Shown here in pieces: positions 34,767 through 43,372 of a DNA stretch of 64,000 nucleotides; positions within the stretch are counted from its first letter, which is position 1; the number at the start of each line of letters is the position of its first letter. The translations under genes and the position numbers were made by a program. The notes under the pieces were generated by a model. The model did no database searches, had not been told where the DNA came from, and saw only the letters and a program-made list of their open reading frames with translations. Origin of the DNA: Ornithinimicrobium cavernae (GTDB lineage Bacteria; Actinomycetota; Actinomycetes; Actinomycetales; Dermatophilaceae); the NCBI RefSeq assembly GCF_003121625.1, contig NZ_QDDJ01000012.1, forward strand, positions 62,001 through 126,000. Reading direction: 5' to 3'.

Positions 34767-35551
34767 TCAGGCCGCCTGACGGATGGCTGCCTCGATCAGG
34801 CTACGCACGCGGGCTGGGTTGTCGAGGTCACGCCAGGTCAGTCGCACGACCGCGTACCCCAACCGTCGCAGCCGGTCCTCGCGCATCTTCTCCGCGGCCA
34901 GCGCCCGCCGCCCGTCGAGGCCGGCATACTTCACGAGCCCGTCGAACTCGACGATGACCTTGTGTCCCCTGAGCATGAAGTCCACGCGCCCACAAATCCT
35001 TGCGCGTCTCGCACCGTGACCTGGCTGCGCGCCGCGAAACCCAGCTGGGCCGCGATGCCGAGGATGACGTACGCGGGTTCAAGCACCCGGAGGCCCTCAT
35101 GGACGACTGTCTGTGCAGCGGGACAGCCACCGTGCAGCGTGTAGTGCCGGGTCCTGCGAAAGGTCCGCCCCGGCCGGATCCCGTGGACATGGGTGCCGTG
35201 AGGCCTCAGGAGCGGCAGCCCGAGGATGAAGGCGGCAGACACGTGCGCGAGAGCGACGCCGCTACGCCACGTTGCGACAACGGCGCGGATGCGCAGTGCG
35301 GTCTGGCCATCACGATCGGCCGTGTCGAAGAGCGTTCGGTCGACGTAGACGCCCCGGCCGACGCGCAACAGCACCTTCCGACGCACACACACCGTGAGGA
35401 GGTCGGCATCGATGCCGATGTCCCGGGCCTGAGGTGTGGTCAGGATGCCGCCGGTGGCTCCCAGGTGGTCGGCTATGGCGGCCGCGGGGCGGGTGGCAGA
35501 TCCATGCCCGTCAGCGTTCCAGCATCCGCGGCTCTCCCGGGTCGCTGGCAC
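34767..35551 (-). pseudogene. Frameshifted AbiEi-like/DUF559 protein gene
   Basis: Two minus-strand frames belong together. The upstream part (34931-35551) begins with a winged-helix AbiEi-like domain: GGILTTPQARDIG and RVGRGVYVDR, then LAHVSAAFILGLPLL. The downstream part (34767-34985) is the end of a Vsr-like DUF559 nuclease: DFMLRGHKVIVEFDG and LGYAVVRLTW. They join if one G is restored in the run near 34990, which turns FVGAW into FVGRVDF. The stretch between the two domains also seems about 80 residues shorter than usual. The 5' start (GTG at 35551) is uncertain. It could be a decayed gene or a sequencing error. Confidence 0.7.
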
Positions 35552-35764
35552 GAATCTGTGGACAACCCACGACTGCGCCCGAACCGAACGCGGGTTCGCC
35601 CTAGTGAGGTGTCGACGTATCTGGCGTTCGGTGGGACGAAGGCGCGGCCGGTAGGGCGCAGTCGCGGCCGGGAGACGCGGGCGGCCGGTAGGCGGGGCGG
35701 CCGGGAGGCGCGGGCGGCGAGGCTGCCGGTAGGCGAAAGCGTGGGGTGGACGAAAGCGTCAGGA
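35552..35764. other. Intergenic G-rich repetitive stretch with a DnaA-box-like site
   Basis: No gene is visible here. A perfect actinobacterial DnaA box (TTGTCCACA on the minus strand) lies at 35557-35565. From about 35640 to 35740 there are imperfect short repeats of GGCCGGTAGGCG and related strings, strongly G-rich on the plus strand. Two copies of GGACGAA(A/G)GCG also occur. The 11-mer GGGTTCGCCCT near 35592 also occurs at 34676, on the other side of the frameshifted gene. Confidence 0.5.
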
Positions 35765-37165
35765 TCAGCCGGCCACCATGTCCTGCGCGGCGCGGCGGCC
35801 GCTCGCAATGCACGCGGGGATGCCCACGCCGTCGTAGGTCGCGCCAGCCACCGCCAGACCGGAGTGCTCGGCGACCGCGTCACGGACCGTCGCGACCAGG
35901 GAAGGGTGGCCGACGGCATACTGCGGCAGGCCGCCGCCCCACCGCTGCACGTGCCGCGCCACCGGTGGAGGCAGCCGGTGGCCGGTGGCCAGTGCCAGGT
36001 CCTCCAGCGCCCGGTCCAGCAGCTCGCGGTCGGAGTGCTGCAGCGAGGCCTCCTCACGGTGGCGGCCCACAGATGCCCTGAGCAGGATCAGGTCCTCGCC
36101 GTCGGGTCCGGCCCCCACCCCGTTGCGACGCACCCACTCCCACTTGTTGGCGCTGAACGTCGCGGCCTTGATGAAGCGGCCGTCCCGTGGTGGGACCAGG
36201 AACCCGGAACCCGTCAGGTCGGCCAGGAGGTCGCCGGGGAAGGCGTAGGTGAGCACGGCCATCGAGGCCGTCTCGACAGTGGCCAGCGCCTCGGCGGCCG
36301 CGGGAACGTTCGCGCGCAGCAGGCGCGCGGTCGGGGCCGGCGGCAGTGCCAGGATCACCCGGTCCGCCTCGTGCAGCCGCGGATCCGGCACCGGACCCGT
36401 GACCACCTGCCAACCGCCGGGGGTGCGGTGGAGCTCCCTCGCGATCGTGGCCGAGTGCACGGTCACGCCCCGGGCAGTGAGCCGCTCGACCAGCGCTGCT
36501 GGCAGCAGGTGCAGACCGCCGTCGATGCCCGCGAAGACAGGTGGCCGCGGGGTGGCCGGGTCCGCGGGCGGCACGGCGCGGGCGGCGACGCCGACCAGCG
36601 ACTCTCCGTCCCGCGCAGCCGCTAGCAGGGCCGGGGCCGCGGCCGCGGCCGAGATCAGCCGGGCGTGCCCGGCGTAGACGCCACCGAGCAGCGGCTCCAC
36701 CAGACGGTCCACGACCGCATCGCCCAGGCGGGAGGCCACCAGCTCCCCCACTGAGACGTCCTCAGCGGTCAGCGGCTCCGGCTCCTCCGCCCGGATCCGG
36801 GCCACCTCGTCGTCGGTGAGCAGCCCGCCCAGGTCGGCAGGGTCGGCGGGCACACCGAGCAGCGTCCGCCGCGGCACCGGGTGCAGGGCCTCGCGGCTCC
36901 AGATCGCGGCGGACACACCCGTCGGGTGGACCATCGCCTCCCCGAGCCCGACCTCACGGATCAGCTCGAGCGCCTCGGGACGCCTGGCGAGCACCGACTC
37001 CGCACCCACGTCGACTCTCACCCCGCCGACCGGCTCGCCGCGCAGCTTGCCGCCCGGCCGGTCCCCCGCGTCGAGCACGGTGACCCGGCTCCCGTCGACG
37101 TGCTGGACAAGCTCCCACGCCGCGGCCAGGCCGCTGATGCCGCCACCGATCACGAGATACCGCAC
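35765..37165 (-). CDS. hemG: Coproporphyrinogen/protoporphyrinogen III oxidase HemG/HemY (CgoX)
   Basis: The product has 466 residues. The N-terminal VIGGGISGLAAAWEL is the FAD-binding dinucleotide motif, followed by VTVLDAGDRPGGKLRGE. SVLARRPEALELIREVGLGE and VYAGHARLISAAA are typical HemY blocks, and the C-terminal CIASGRRAAQDMV closes the FAD site. With HemQ nearby it most likely oxidises coproporphyrinogen III to coproporphyrin III. The GTG at 37165 fits the family start; the frame is open to 37213. Confidence 0.92.
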   Translation of the reverse strand: MRYLVIGGGISGLAAAWELVQHVDGSRVTVLDAGDRPGGKLRGEPVGGVRVDVGAESVLARRPEALELIREVGLGEAMVHPTGVSAAIWSREALHPVPRRTLLGVPADPADLGGLLTDDEVARIRAEEPEPLTAEDVSVGELVASRLGDAVVDRLVEPLLGGVYAGHARLISAAAAAPALLAAARDGESLVGVAARAVPPADPATPRPPVFAGIDGGLHLLPAALVERLTARGVTVHSATIARELHRTPGGWQVVTGPVPDPRLHEADRVILALPPAPTARLLRANVPAAAEALATVETASMAVLTYAFPGDLLADLTGSGFLVPPRDGRFIKAATFSANKWEWVRRNGVGAGPDGEDLILLRASVGRHREEASLQHSDRELLDRALEDLALATGHRLPPPVARHVQRWGGGLPQYAVGHPSLVATVRDAVAEHSGLAVAGATYDGVGIPACIASGRRAAQDMVAG

Positions 37166-37302
37166 GGGTGTTACCCAATCACGCCCGAACTGTGACCCGA
37201 CCGTGACCCCCACCGGGGAACGGACGGCCAGACCTGGAGGTCACAGGCAGCACAGAGGCCGACTGCCCGACAGTCCACCGATGCACCAGAAGGAGAAGCA
37301 CC

Positions 37303-38343
37303 ATGACCCTGCCCCACGGCTCACCCACCCGGCTGGTGGCGACGCTCATCGCCGCGGCCACCCTGACCTTCTCGGCCGGCTGCTCCTCGTCGGGCACCGA
37401 CCGGGCGTCCGACATGGCCGAACCTGCGAGCGGGGGCGGTGCGGTGCAGGAGGCCCAGGGTGGATCGGACGACTCCGGGGCCGACGGCGGCCAGCCCGGG
37501 CTGGCCGAGACCGGCCAGCAGGCAGACCCCGACGACACCGAGGCGCAGGCTCGGCCCGGCTCTGCAGAGGGTGAGCAGGCCGAGACGGTGTCCCAGCAGC
37601 TCCCCGAGGGCGAGATGATCGCACGGGACGCCACCCTCGGACTCGCCGTCGAGGACGTCACGGCGGCCGCAGCGGACGTCCGTGCGGCCGCTGCAGCCGC
37701 CGAGGGCTGGGTGGTCAGCGAGGAGCTCCAACCCGATGCCGGCCCTGAGGTCTTCGACGGACACGCCGCGCTGGTGCTCTCCGTCCCCAGCGGGCGGCTC
37801 GACGCCACGCTCGAGCAGCTGGGTCCCACGGGCAGGGTGACCCGCAGCACGGTCACCAGCCTGAACGTCACACAGGACTACCGCGACACCACCACCCGGA
37901 TCGCGACCCTGGAGGCGAGCATCAGCAGGGTGCGGGCGCTCATGGAGGAGGCCACCGACATCGAGGACGTGGTCCTCCTGGAGGGCGAGCTGGCCCAGCG
38001 AGAGGCCGAGCTCGAAGTCCTCAAGGCCCATGCCACGACCCTTGAGGACGACGTCGCGCGCTCCTCGATCACCGTCACCCTCGACGAGGTCGACCCCGAC
38101 GAGCCGGTCCGGACCGAGCCGGAGGACGAGCCGACCGGCTTCGCCGCCGGCATCGCCGGTGGCTGGGAGGCGTTCCTCCAGGGAGTGACGTTCGTGCTCA
38201 CCGCCGTCGGCGCGCTGCTGCCGTTCGCTGCCGCGGCGGCGCTCCTCACCGCCCCGGTCCTGTGGTGGCGCCGCCGTCGTTCCGGCTCCGCCGCCCGCGG
38301 CTCGACACCCGGGACGGACCCGGCGGCACGGGCAGACGCCTGA
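37303..38343 (+). CDS. DUF4349 lipoprotein
   Basis: The product has 346 residues with a lipoprotein signal and lipobox FSAGC at about residue 27. A long acidic, low-complexity linker (about 30-95) leads to the DUF4349 domain (about 105-300). It includes VPSGRLDATLEQL, the VTQDYRDTTTRIATLEASI heptad region likely to be coiled coil, and one C-terminal membrane helix (about 295-320) followed by an Arg-rich tail. It is thus anchored at both ends. The function is unknown. It is divergent from hemG. Confidence 0.85.
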   Translation: MTLPHGSPTRLVATLIAAATLTFSAGCSSSGTDRASDMAEPASGGGAVQEAQGGSDDSGADGGQPGLAETGQQADPDDTEAQARPGSAEGEQAETVSQQLPEGEMIARDATLGLAVEDVTAAAADVRAAAAAAEGWVVSEELQPDAGPEVFDGHAALVLSVPSGRLDATLEQLGPTGRVTRSTVTSLNVTQDYRDTTTRIATLEASISRVRALMEEATDIEDVVLLEGELAQREAELEVLKAHATTLEDDVARSSITVTLDEVDPDEPVRTEPEDEPTGFAAGIAGGWEAFLQGVTFVLTAVGALLPFAAAAALLTAPVLWWRRRRSGSAARGSTPGTDPAARADA

Positions 38344-38349
38344 TCAGAG

Positions 38350-38443
38350 ACGCTCACGCCGCAGGCTCAGACGCGACTCACGCCGCAGAGTCAGACGCGA
38401 CTCACGCCGCAGCGTCAGACGCGACTCACGCCGCAGGATCAGG
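38350..38443. repeat. 24-bp tandem repeat, about four copies
   Basis: The unit GCGACTCACGCCGCAGNNTCAGAC repeats with only two variable bases per copy. The copies run from just after the DUF4349 stop to the nfo stop codon, whose last codons overlap the final copy. The period is eight codons, and on the plus strand it could encode repeated SDATHAA units in a readthrough frame. Confidence 0.85.
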
Positions 38444-39233
38444 CGCGCTCGCGCAACAGGGCGATGTCGGCGCCCTGCTCGGCCGCCCCACCGGGCGTCT
38501 CCACGATGGCCGGCGCGTTGGCTGCACGCACCACGTCCGCGACCACGTCACCGGTGATCTGACCAGCGCCCAGGTTGGTGTGCCGGTCCGCACCGGAGTC
38601 GAAGGCGTCCCGCGAGTCGTTGGCGTGCACAAGGTCGATGCGGCCGGTGATCGCGCGGACCCGGTCGACCACGTCGGACAGGTCGATGCCCCCGGCGTGG
38701 GCGTGACAGGTGTCCAGGCAGAAGCCGACGGTGTCGCCGCCCTCCGCCCGTCCGATGGCCTCCCACAGCTGCTCGAGGGCCTCCAGCCGCCGCGCCATGG
38801 CGTTGTCCCCGCCGGCGGTGTTCTCGATGAGCACGGGCACCGGCATGTCGAGGCCGTCGATGCACTTGCGCCAGTTGTCGAAGCCCTTGGCCGCGTCCTC
38901 GTCGACCCCGAGGTGGCCGCCGTGCACGATCACGCCCTTGGCACCGATCTCGGCGGCGGCGGTCACGTGCTGCTGCAGGAGCTTGCGGCCGGGGATGCGG
39001 ATCCGGTTGTTGAGGGAGGCCACGTTGATCGGGTAGGGCGCGTGGACATACAGGTCCACGCCCGCCGCCTCGGCCGCGGCCCTCAGGGCAGCCGGCCCCG
39101 CGGCATACTCCACCACCGGTCCCTTGTAGCTCTGGGGGTCGCCGAGGAAGAACTGGACCGCGTCCGCGCCGCGGGCCTGCGCCTCGGCGACGGGGTCGGT
39201 CTGACTGACGTGAGCGCCGATCGGGTGTGCCAT
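38439..39233 (-). CDS. nfo: Deoxyribonuclease IV (AP endonuclease Nfo)
   Basis: The product has 264 residues. The zinc-ligand motifs of the AP endonuclease 2 TIM barrel are present: [46 protein letters not shown] and the late VETPGG. It cuts DNA 5' of abasic sites in base excision repair. The C-terminal EIP-type motif is ETPG here, as in many actinobacteria. Position near udgX is not close enough to imply an operon. Confidence 0.93.
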   Translation of the reverse strand: MAHPIGAHVSQTDPVAEAQARGADAVQFFLGDPQSYKGPVVEYAAGPAALRAAAEAAGVDLYVHAPYPINVASLNNRIRIPGRKLLQQHVTAAAEIGAKGVIVHGGHLGVDEDAAKGFDNWRKCIDGLDMPVPVLIENTAGGDNAMARRLEALEQLWEAIGRAEGGDTVGFCLDTCHAHAGGIDLSDVVDRVRAITGRIDLVHANDSRDAFDSGADRHTNLGAGQITGDVVADVVRAANAPAIVETPGGAAEQGADIALLRERA

Positions 39234-39333
39234 GGCTCTACCGTAGGCCTCGCCACCGACGGTCGCCGACCGTGGTCCCGTCGGGGGCGGGCGCCCTCGG
39301 CATACTCCCGCGGCCACCGGTGTTGAGGCCTGT

Positions 39334-40044
39334 GTGACCACTCGCCAGACCCTCCCCGATGATGTCCCCATGGACGTCCCCCTCGAGCCGACGCCGCGGA
39401 GCCTGCTGGGCCTGCAGCACATGACGCCGCGCCAGCAGCTGCGCTCCGGCCGGCTGCCGCGCCGGCTGACCCAGCTGTTCGTCGGGCTCACCATCTTCGG
39501 CCTCTCCATGGCGATGGTCATCCGTGGCGGGCTCGGCATGATCCCGTGGGACGTCTTCCACTACGGCTTGGCCGCGCACGTGCCGCTGTCGTTCGGGACC
39601 ATCACGATCATCGTCGCGCTCTTCGTCCTCCTGCTGTGGATCCCGCTGCGCGAGGTGCCCGGGCTGGGGACCATCGCCAACGCCATCTGGGTCGGCATCT
39701 CGGCGGACCTCGCCCTCGCGCTGCTCAGCACGCCCGACCCGCTCGTGCTCAAGATCCTGCTGATGAGCGGCGGCATCGTGCTGAACGCGTTCGCCACGGC
39801 GCTCTACATCGGTGCCCAGTTCGGGCCGGGGCCGCGGGACGGCCTGATGACGGGCCTGGCACGCCGACTGCCGGTCAGCCTCCGCGTGGTCCGCACCGGA
39901 CTCGAGGTGATCGTCGTGCTCGTCGGCTGGCTGCTCGGCGGCGTGGTGGGCGTCGGCACCGTGCTGTTCGCCCTCGCGATCGGCCCACTGACCCAGGCCT
40001 TCCTGCCACCGCTGGTGGTGCGGGTCGATCCGCCCAGGCGCTGA
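39334..40044 (+). CDS. YczE/YitT-like membrane protein
   Basis: The product has 236 residues with five or six membrane helices. Typical blocks are [41 protein letters not shown]-like [17 protein letters not shown] and [17 protein letters not shown]. This combination marks YczE/YyaS-type proteins of unknown function. GTG at 39334 has a GAGG site five bases upstream; ATG codons at 39370 and 39421 are alternatives. Confidence 0.8.
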   Translation: MTTRQTLPDDVPMDVPLEPTPRSLLGLQHMTPRQQLRSGRLPRRLTQLFVGLTIFGLSMAMVIRGGLGMIPWDVFHYGLAAHVPLSFGTITIIVALFVLLLWIPLREVPGLGTIANAIWVGISADLALALLSTPDPLVLKILLMSGGIVLNAFATALYIGAQFGPGPRDGLMTGLARRLPVSLRVVRTGLEVIVVLVGWLLGGVVGVGTVLFALAIGPLTQAFLPPLVVRVDPPRR

Positions 40045-40077
40045 GTGGGTCGCCCGGCGCCCTCGGCGCCGAGCGGG

Positions 40078-41175
40078 TCAGCCCAGGGAGTGCACCAGCT
40101 CGACCACGCGGGTGAGCACCGTCGGGTCGGTGTCCGGCAGGACACCGTGGCCCAGGTTGAAGATGTGGCCCGGAGCCTGCCGTCCCTCGCGCACGATCTC
40201 GGTGACGCGCTCCTCGATGACCGGCCACGGCGCGAACAGCAGGGCCGGGTCGAGGTTGCCCTGCACGGGATAGCGGCCACCGGTGCGCTCCACGGCATCG
40301 GTCAGCGACAGCCGGTAGTCCACGCCGATCACGTCGGCGCCCGCGTCGGCCATGTCGGCCAGGAGCTCGCCGGTGCCGACGCCGAAGTGGATCCGCGGCA
40401 CCTGCTCCCCGACGGCCGTCAGCACGGCGCGTGAGTGCGGCTCGACGAACCGCAGGTAGTCGGCCCGGGGCAGCGCACCGACCCAGGAGTCGAAGAGCTG
40501 CACCGCGGAGACGCCGGCGTCGATCTGCACCTGCAGGAAGGTGCTGGCGATCTGGGCCAGCCGCGCACACAGGTCACGCCACAGCTCGGGGTCACCGTGC
40601 ATGAGTGCCTTGGTGCGCTGGTGCGTCTTGGAGGGGCCGCCCTCGACGAGGTAGCTCGCCAGCGTGAACGGCGCCCCGCTGAAACCGATCAGCGGCGTCG
40701 AACCCAGCTGCGCGACAAGGGTGCTCACCGCCTCGGTGATATACGGCACGTGCTCGGGCGAGAGCTCAGGGATGCGGTCCAGGTCGGCCCGGGTCGCGAT
40801 GGGCTCGGCGACGACGGGACCGGTGCCGGCCACGATGTCGATGTCGAGGCCGACCGCCTTGAGCGGCACGACGATGTCGCTGAACAGGATCGCGGCGTCC
40901 ACCCCGTGGCGACGCACCGGCTGCAGCGTGATCTCGGTGACCAGGTCGGGTGTCGCGCAGGCCTCCAGCATGCCGGTGCCGACCCGTAGCTCGCGGTACT
41001 CCGGCAGCGAGCGGCCCGCCTGGCGCATGAACCACACGGGAGTATGCGGAGTGGTCCGGCCCCGCGCCGCCTGCACCAGAGCGCTCTGGGTCGGGTCCCC
41101 GGGGACGGGGGTGTCGGCATACGGGCTGTGGGGCCTCTCGGACCCGGGCTGGGTGGTGGCATCAGGGGTGGTCAC
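40078..41175 (-). CDS. hemE: Uroporphyrinogen decarboxylase
   Basis: The product has 365 residues. Diagnostic motifs are PVWFMRQAGRSLPEYRELR, the two LFSDIVVPL and GFSGAPFTLASYLVEGG blocks, and FNLGHGVLPDTD near the end. It decarboxylates uroporphyrinogen III to coproporphyrinogen III, upstream of HemG and HemQ. It starts with GTG after GGACAG. A 36-residue disordered N-terminus precedes the barrel. Confidence 0.96.
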   Translation of the reverse strand: MTTPDATTQPGSERPHSPYADTPVPGDPTQSALVQAARGRTTPHTPVWFMRQAGRSLPEYRELRVGTGMLEACATPDLVTEITLQPVRRHGVDAAILFSDIVVPLKAVGLDIDIVAGTGPVVAEPIATRADLDRIPELSPEHVPYITEAVSTLVAQLGSTPLIGFSGAPFTLASYLVEGGPSKTHQRTKALMHGDPELWRDLCARLAQIASTFLQVQIDAGVSAVQLFDSWVGALPRADYLRFVEPHSRAVLTAVGEQVPRIHFGVGTGELLADMADAGADVIGVDYRLSLTDAVERTGGRYPVQGNLDPALLFAPWPVIEERVTEIVREGRQAPGHIFNLGHGVLPDTDPTVLTRVVELVHSLG

Positions 41176-41308
41176 GCTGTCCCATCCTGCCATGTCCCTG
41201 GGAACCGTCGGCGTGGCCTGCCGGGACATGTCGGTGCGCGCACTTAACCTGATGCACGTGGTGAGCCGCATCCAGTCCCGGCCACGCAGAGCGTCGGGAG
41301 GTGAGACC

Positions 41309-41875
41309 GTGCGCGATGAATCGACCTTTGCCGAGGCACTGGCGTCCGTGCACGCTGCCGCGCTGCGCCCGGAGGTGCTGATCGAGGAGGTGCCTGCGCC
41401 CACCCGGCTGGCCCCCTCGGCCCTGGCCCTGTCCGGTGAGGTCATCCCGAGCCGCAACGCCGATGACGAGCCGATCGCGACGGGGCGCTTCGTGCTGCTC
41501 CACGACCCGGCCGAGCCGGAGCCGTGGGAGGGCGCCTGGCGGGTGGTGACCTATGCCAAGGCGGCTGTCGAGCCGGAGGTGGGGCACGACCCCTATGTCG
41601 GGCGCGTGGGCTGGTCCTGGCTGACCGACGCGCTGGAGCAACGGGGCCTCCGGTGGACCGCTGAGGCGGGTGCCGTGACGTGCGTGCTGAGCGAGAGCTT
41701 CGGCGCCCTGTCCGACCGCGCCCCGACCGTGGAGATGGAGATCCGCGCGTCGTGGACGCCGCTGGACGGCCGCCAGATCGACGGTCACCTCCAGGCGTGG
41801 GGCGACCTCCTGTGCACCATCGCCGGCCTGCCACCGCTGCCCGAGGGTGTCGTCGCCCTCCCCCAGCGACGGTAG
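41309..41875 (+). CDS. DUF3000 family protein
   Basis: The product has 188 residues, cytoplasmic. Conserved strings are FAEALASVHAAALRPE, VLLHDPAEPEPWEG, DPYVGRVGWSWL and WTPLDGRQIDGHLQAWGDLLC. These match DUF3000, an actinobacteria-specific family often found between hemE and rnd. GTG at 41309 follows GGGAGGT. The gap to rnd is only 12 bases, so the two are likely cotranscribed. Confidence 0.88.
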   Translation: MRDESTFAEALASVHAAALRPEVLIEEVPAPTRLAPSALALSGEVIPSRNADDEPIATGRFVLLHDPAEPEPWEGAWRVVTYAKAAVEPEVGHDPYVGRVGWSWLTDALEQRGLRWTAEAGAVTCVLSESFGALSDRAPTVEMEIRASWTPLDGRQIDGHLQAWGDLLCTIAGLPPLPEGVVALPQRR

Positions 41876-41887
41876 GGTCCAGGACCG

Positions 41888-43240
41888 ATGACCGACTCCC
41901 AGGACCCGCGCCCCGCCGACTCCGGCACAGCCGACACCGACCCCCCTGACACCGAGCCGGCGGACCCTGACGCTGAGGGCGACGCGGAGGCAGTGCCCGA
42001 GGGGCCACCGGTCGAGCTGCTCACCGCGCCCGCCGAGGGGGTCCCGCCGGTCACGGCCGACCCCGCAGCCCTGGCCGAGGTCGTCGCGGCGCTCTCCGCC
42101 GGGACCGGCCCCGTCGCGGTCGACGCCGAGCGGGCGTCGGGCTACCGCTACGGCCAGCGCGCCTACCTGGTGCAGCTGCGACGTCACGGTGCCGGCAGCT
42201 TCCTCATCGACCCGGTCGCCCTCCCCGACCTGAGCAGCGTCAACGACGCCCTGGCTGGCACCGAGTGGGTGCTGCACGCGGCCACCCAGGACATCCCCTG
42301 CCTGGCCGAGGTGGGGCTGCGCCCGGACACCCTCTTCGACACCGAGCTCGGCGCGCGCCTGGCAGGGCGGCCGAAGGTCGGACTGGGCGCCGTGCTCGAG
42401 CACTATCTCGGCGTCGGCCTGGCCAAGGAGCACTCCGCGGTCGACTGGTCGACCCGGCCGCTGCCCGAGCCCTGGCTGCTCTACGCCGCGCTCGACGTCG
42501 AGCTCCTGGTGGAGCTGCGCGACGCCGTCGCGGCCGACCTGGAGGCCCAGGGCAAGTCGGAGTGGGCGGCCCAGGAGTTCGCGGCCGAGGTCGAGTTCAC
42601 CGGGCACGCCCCGCGCCAGGACCCGTGGCGGCGCACGTCCGGCATGCACAAGGTGCGCAACCGCCGCATCGCCGCCCACGTGCGCGCCCTCTGGGACGCC
42701 CGTGACCTCATCGCCCAGCAGCGCGACGTGGCACCCGGTCGGGTCCTGCCGGACGCGACCCTGATCGACCTGGCGGTGCGCCAGCCCCGGACGCCGGCCG
42801 CCCTCGTGTCGGAGCGGACCGTGGAGTCCGGACGGTCCCGCCAGCGCAGGGCCCACCAGGGACTGTCCCGCTATCAGCGCCAGTGGCTCGAGGCCATCAG
42901 CGTGGCCGCCGAGCTGCCGGAGGCGGAGCTGCCCGAGATGGCGCGGCGCAGCGACGCGCCGCCCCCGGCCAGGGCGTGGGCGGACCGCGACCCCGTGGCG
43001 GCCGCGCGGCTCGCCCGGGCCCGGACCGCCATGACCGAGCTCTCCGAGAGGGTCCGGGTCCCGGTCGAGAACCTGCTCACTCCCGAGGCCCTGCGCCGGG
43101 TGCTCTGGACCCCGCCGGAGGGTGGCGACGCCGAGGCGGTCGACGCGGCACTGGCCGTCCAGGGCGCGCGGCAGTGGCAGCGCGAGCTGGTCACCCCGCT
43201 GGTCGTGGAGGCCCTGCGCGAGGTCCCGGACGAGGGCTGA
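41888..43240 (+). CDS. rnd: Ribonuclease D (DEDD 3'-5' exonuclease with HRDC)
   Basis: The product has 450 residues. After an acidic 55-residue N-terminus, the exonuclease domain shows VDAERASGYR (the first D and E), LHAATQDIPCL (D) and WLLYAALDVELL (D). The HRDC domain (about 240-320) is followed by an actinobacterial C-terminal helical region. It trims 3' ends of structured RNAs such as tRNA precursors. It is downstream of DUF3000. Confidence 0.92.
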   Translation: MTDSQDPRPADSGTADTDPPDTEPADPDAEGDAEAVPEGPPVELLTAPAEGVPPVTADPAALAEVVAALSAGTGPVAVDAERASGYRYGQRAYLVQLRRHGAGSFLIDPVALPDLSSVNDALAGTEWVLHAATQDIPCLAEVGLRPDTLFDTELGARLAGRPKVGLGAVLEHYLGVGLAKEHSAVDWSTRPLPEPWLLYAALDVELLVELRDAVAADLEAQGKSEWAAQEFAAEVEFTGHAPRQDPWRRTSGMHKVRNRRIAAHVRALWDARDLIAQQRDVAPGRVLPDATLIDLAVRQPRTPAALVSERTVESGRSRQRRAHQGLSRYQRQWLEAISVAAELPEAELPEMARRSDAPPPARAWADRDPVAAARLARARTAMTELSERVRVPVENLLTPEALRRVLWTPPEGGDAEAVDAALAVQGARQWQRELVTPLVVEALREVPDEG

Positions 43241-43344
43241 GACGAGCGGCCGTCCACCCCGTGCCCAGCGACAGCCCACCGCTGCCCCTGCTCCCGCACA
43301 CCGCTGTCCCAGCGTCCTCACACCCTCCGTGTCGATGCGGCGTT

Positions 43345-43358
43345 ATCTCATATGTGAT
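43345..43358. promoter_or_regulatory. Imperfect palindrome upstream of the HTH-MurA gene
   Basis: ATCTCATATGTGAT is symmetric at 12 of 14 positions around CATATG. It lies 15 bases before the ATG in a conspicuously AT-rich spot, and the TATCTC inside it could serve as a -10 box. A site here would suit autoregulation by the HTH domain of the encoded protein. Confidence 0.5.
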
Positions 43359-43372
43359 CTACAGTTGGCGTC

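Noticed and set aside
38350-38443. 24-base repeats considered as a CRISPR array
   Set aside because: There are no unique spacers; the units abut directly with only two variable bases and no cas genes are nearby.
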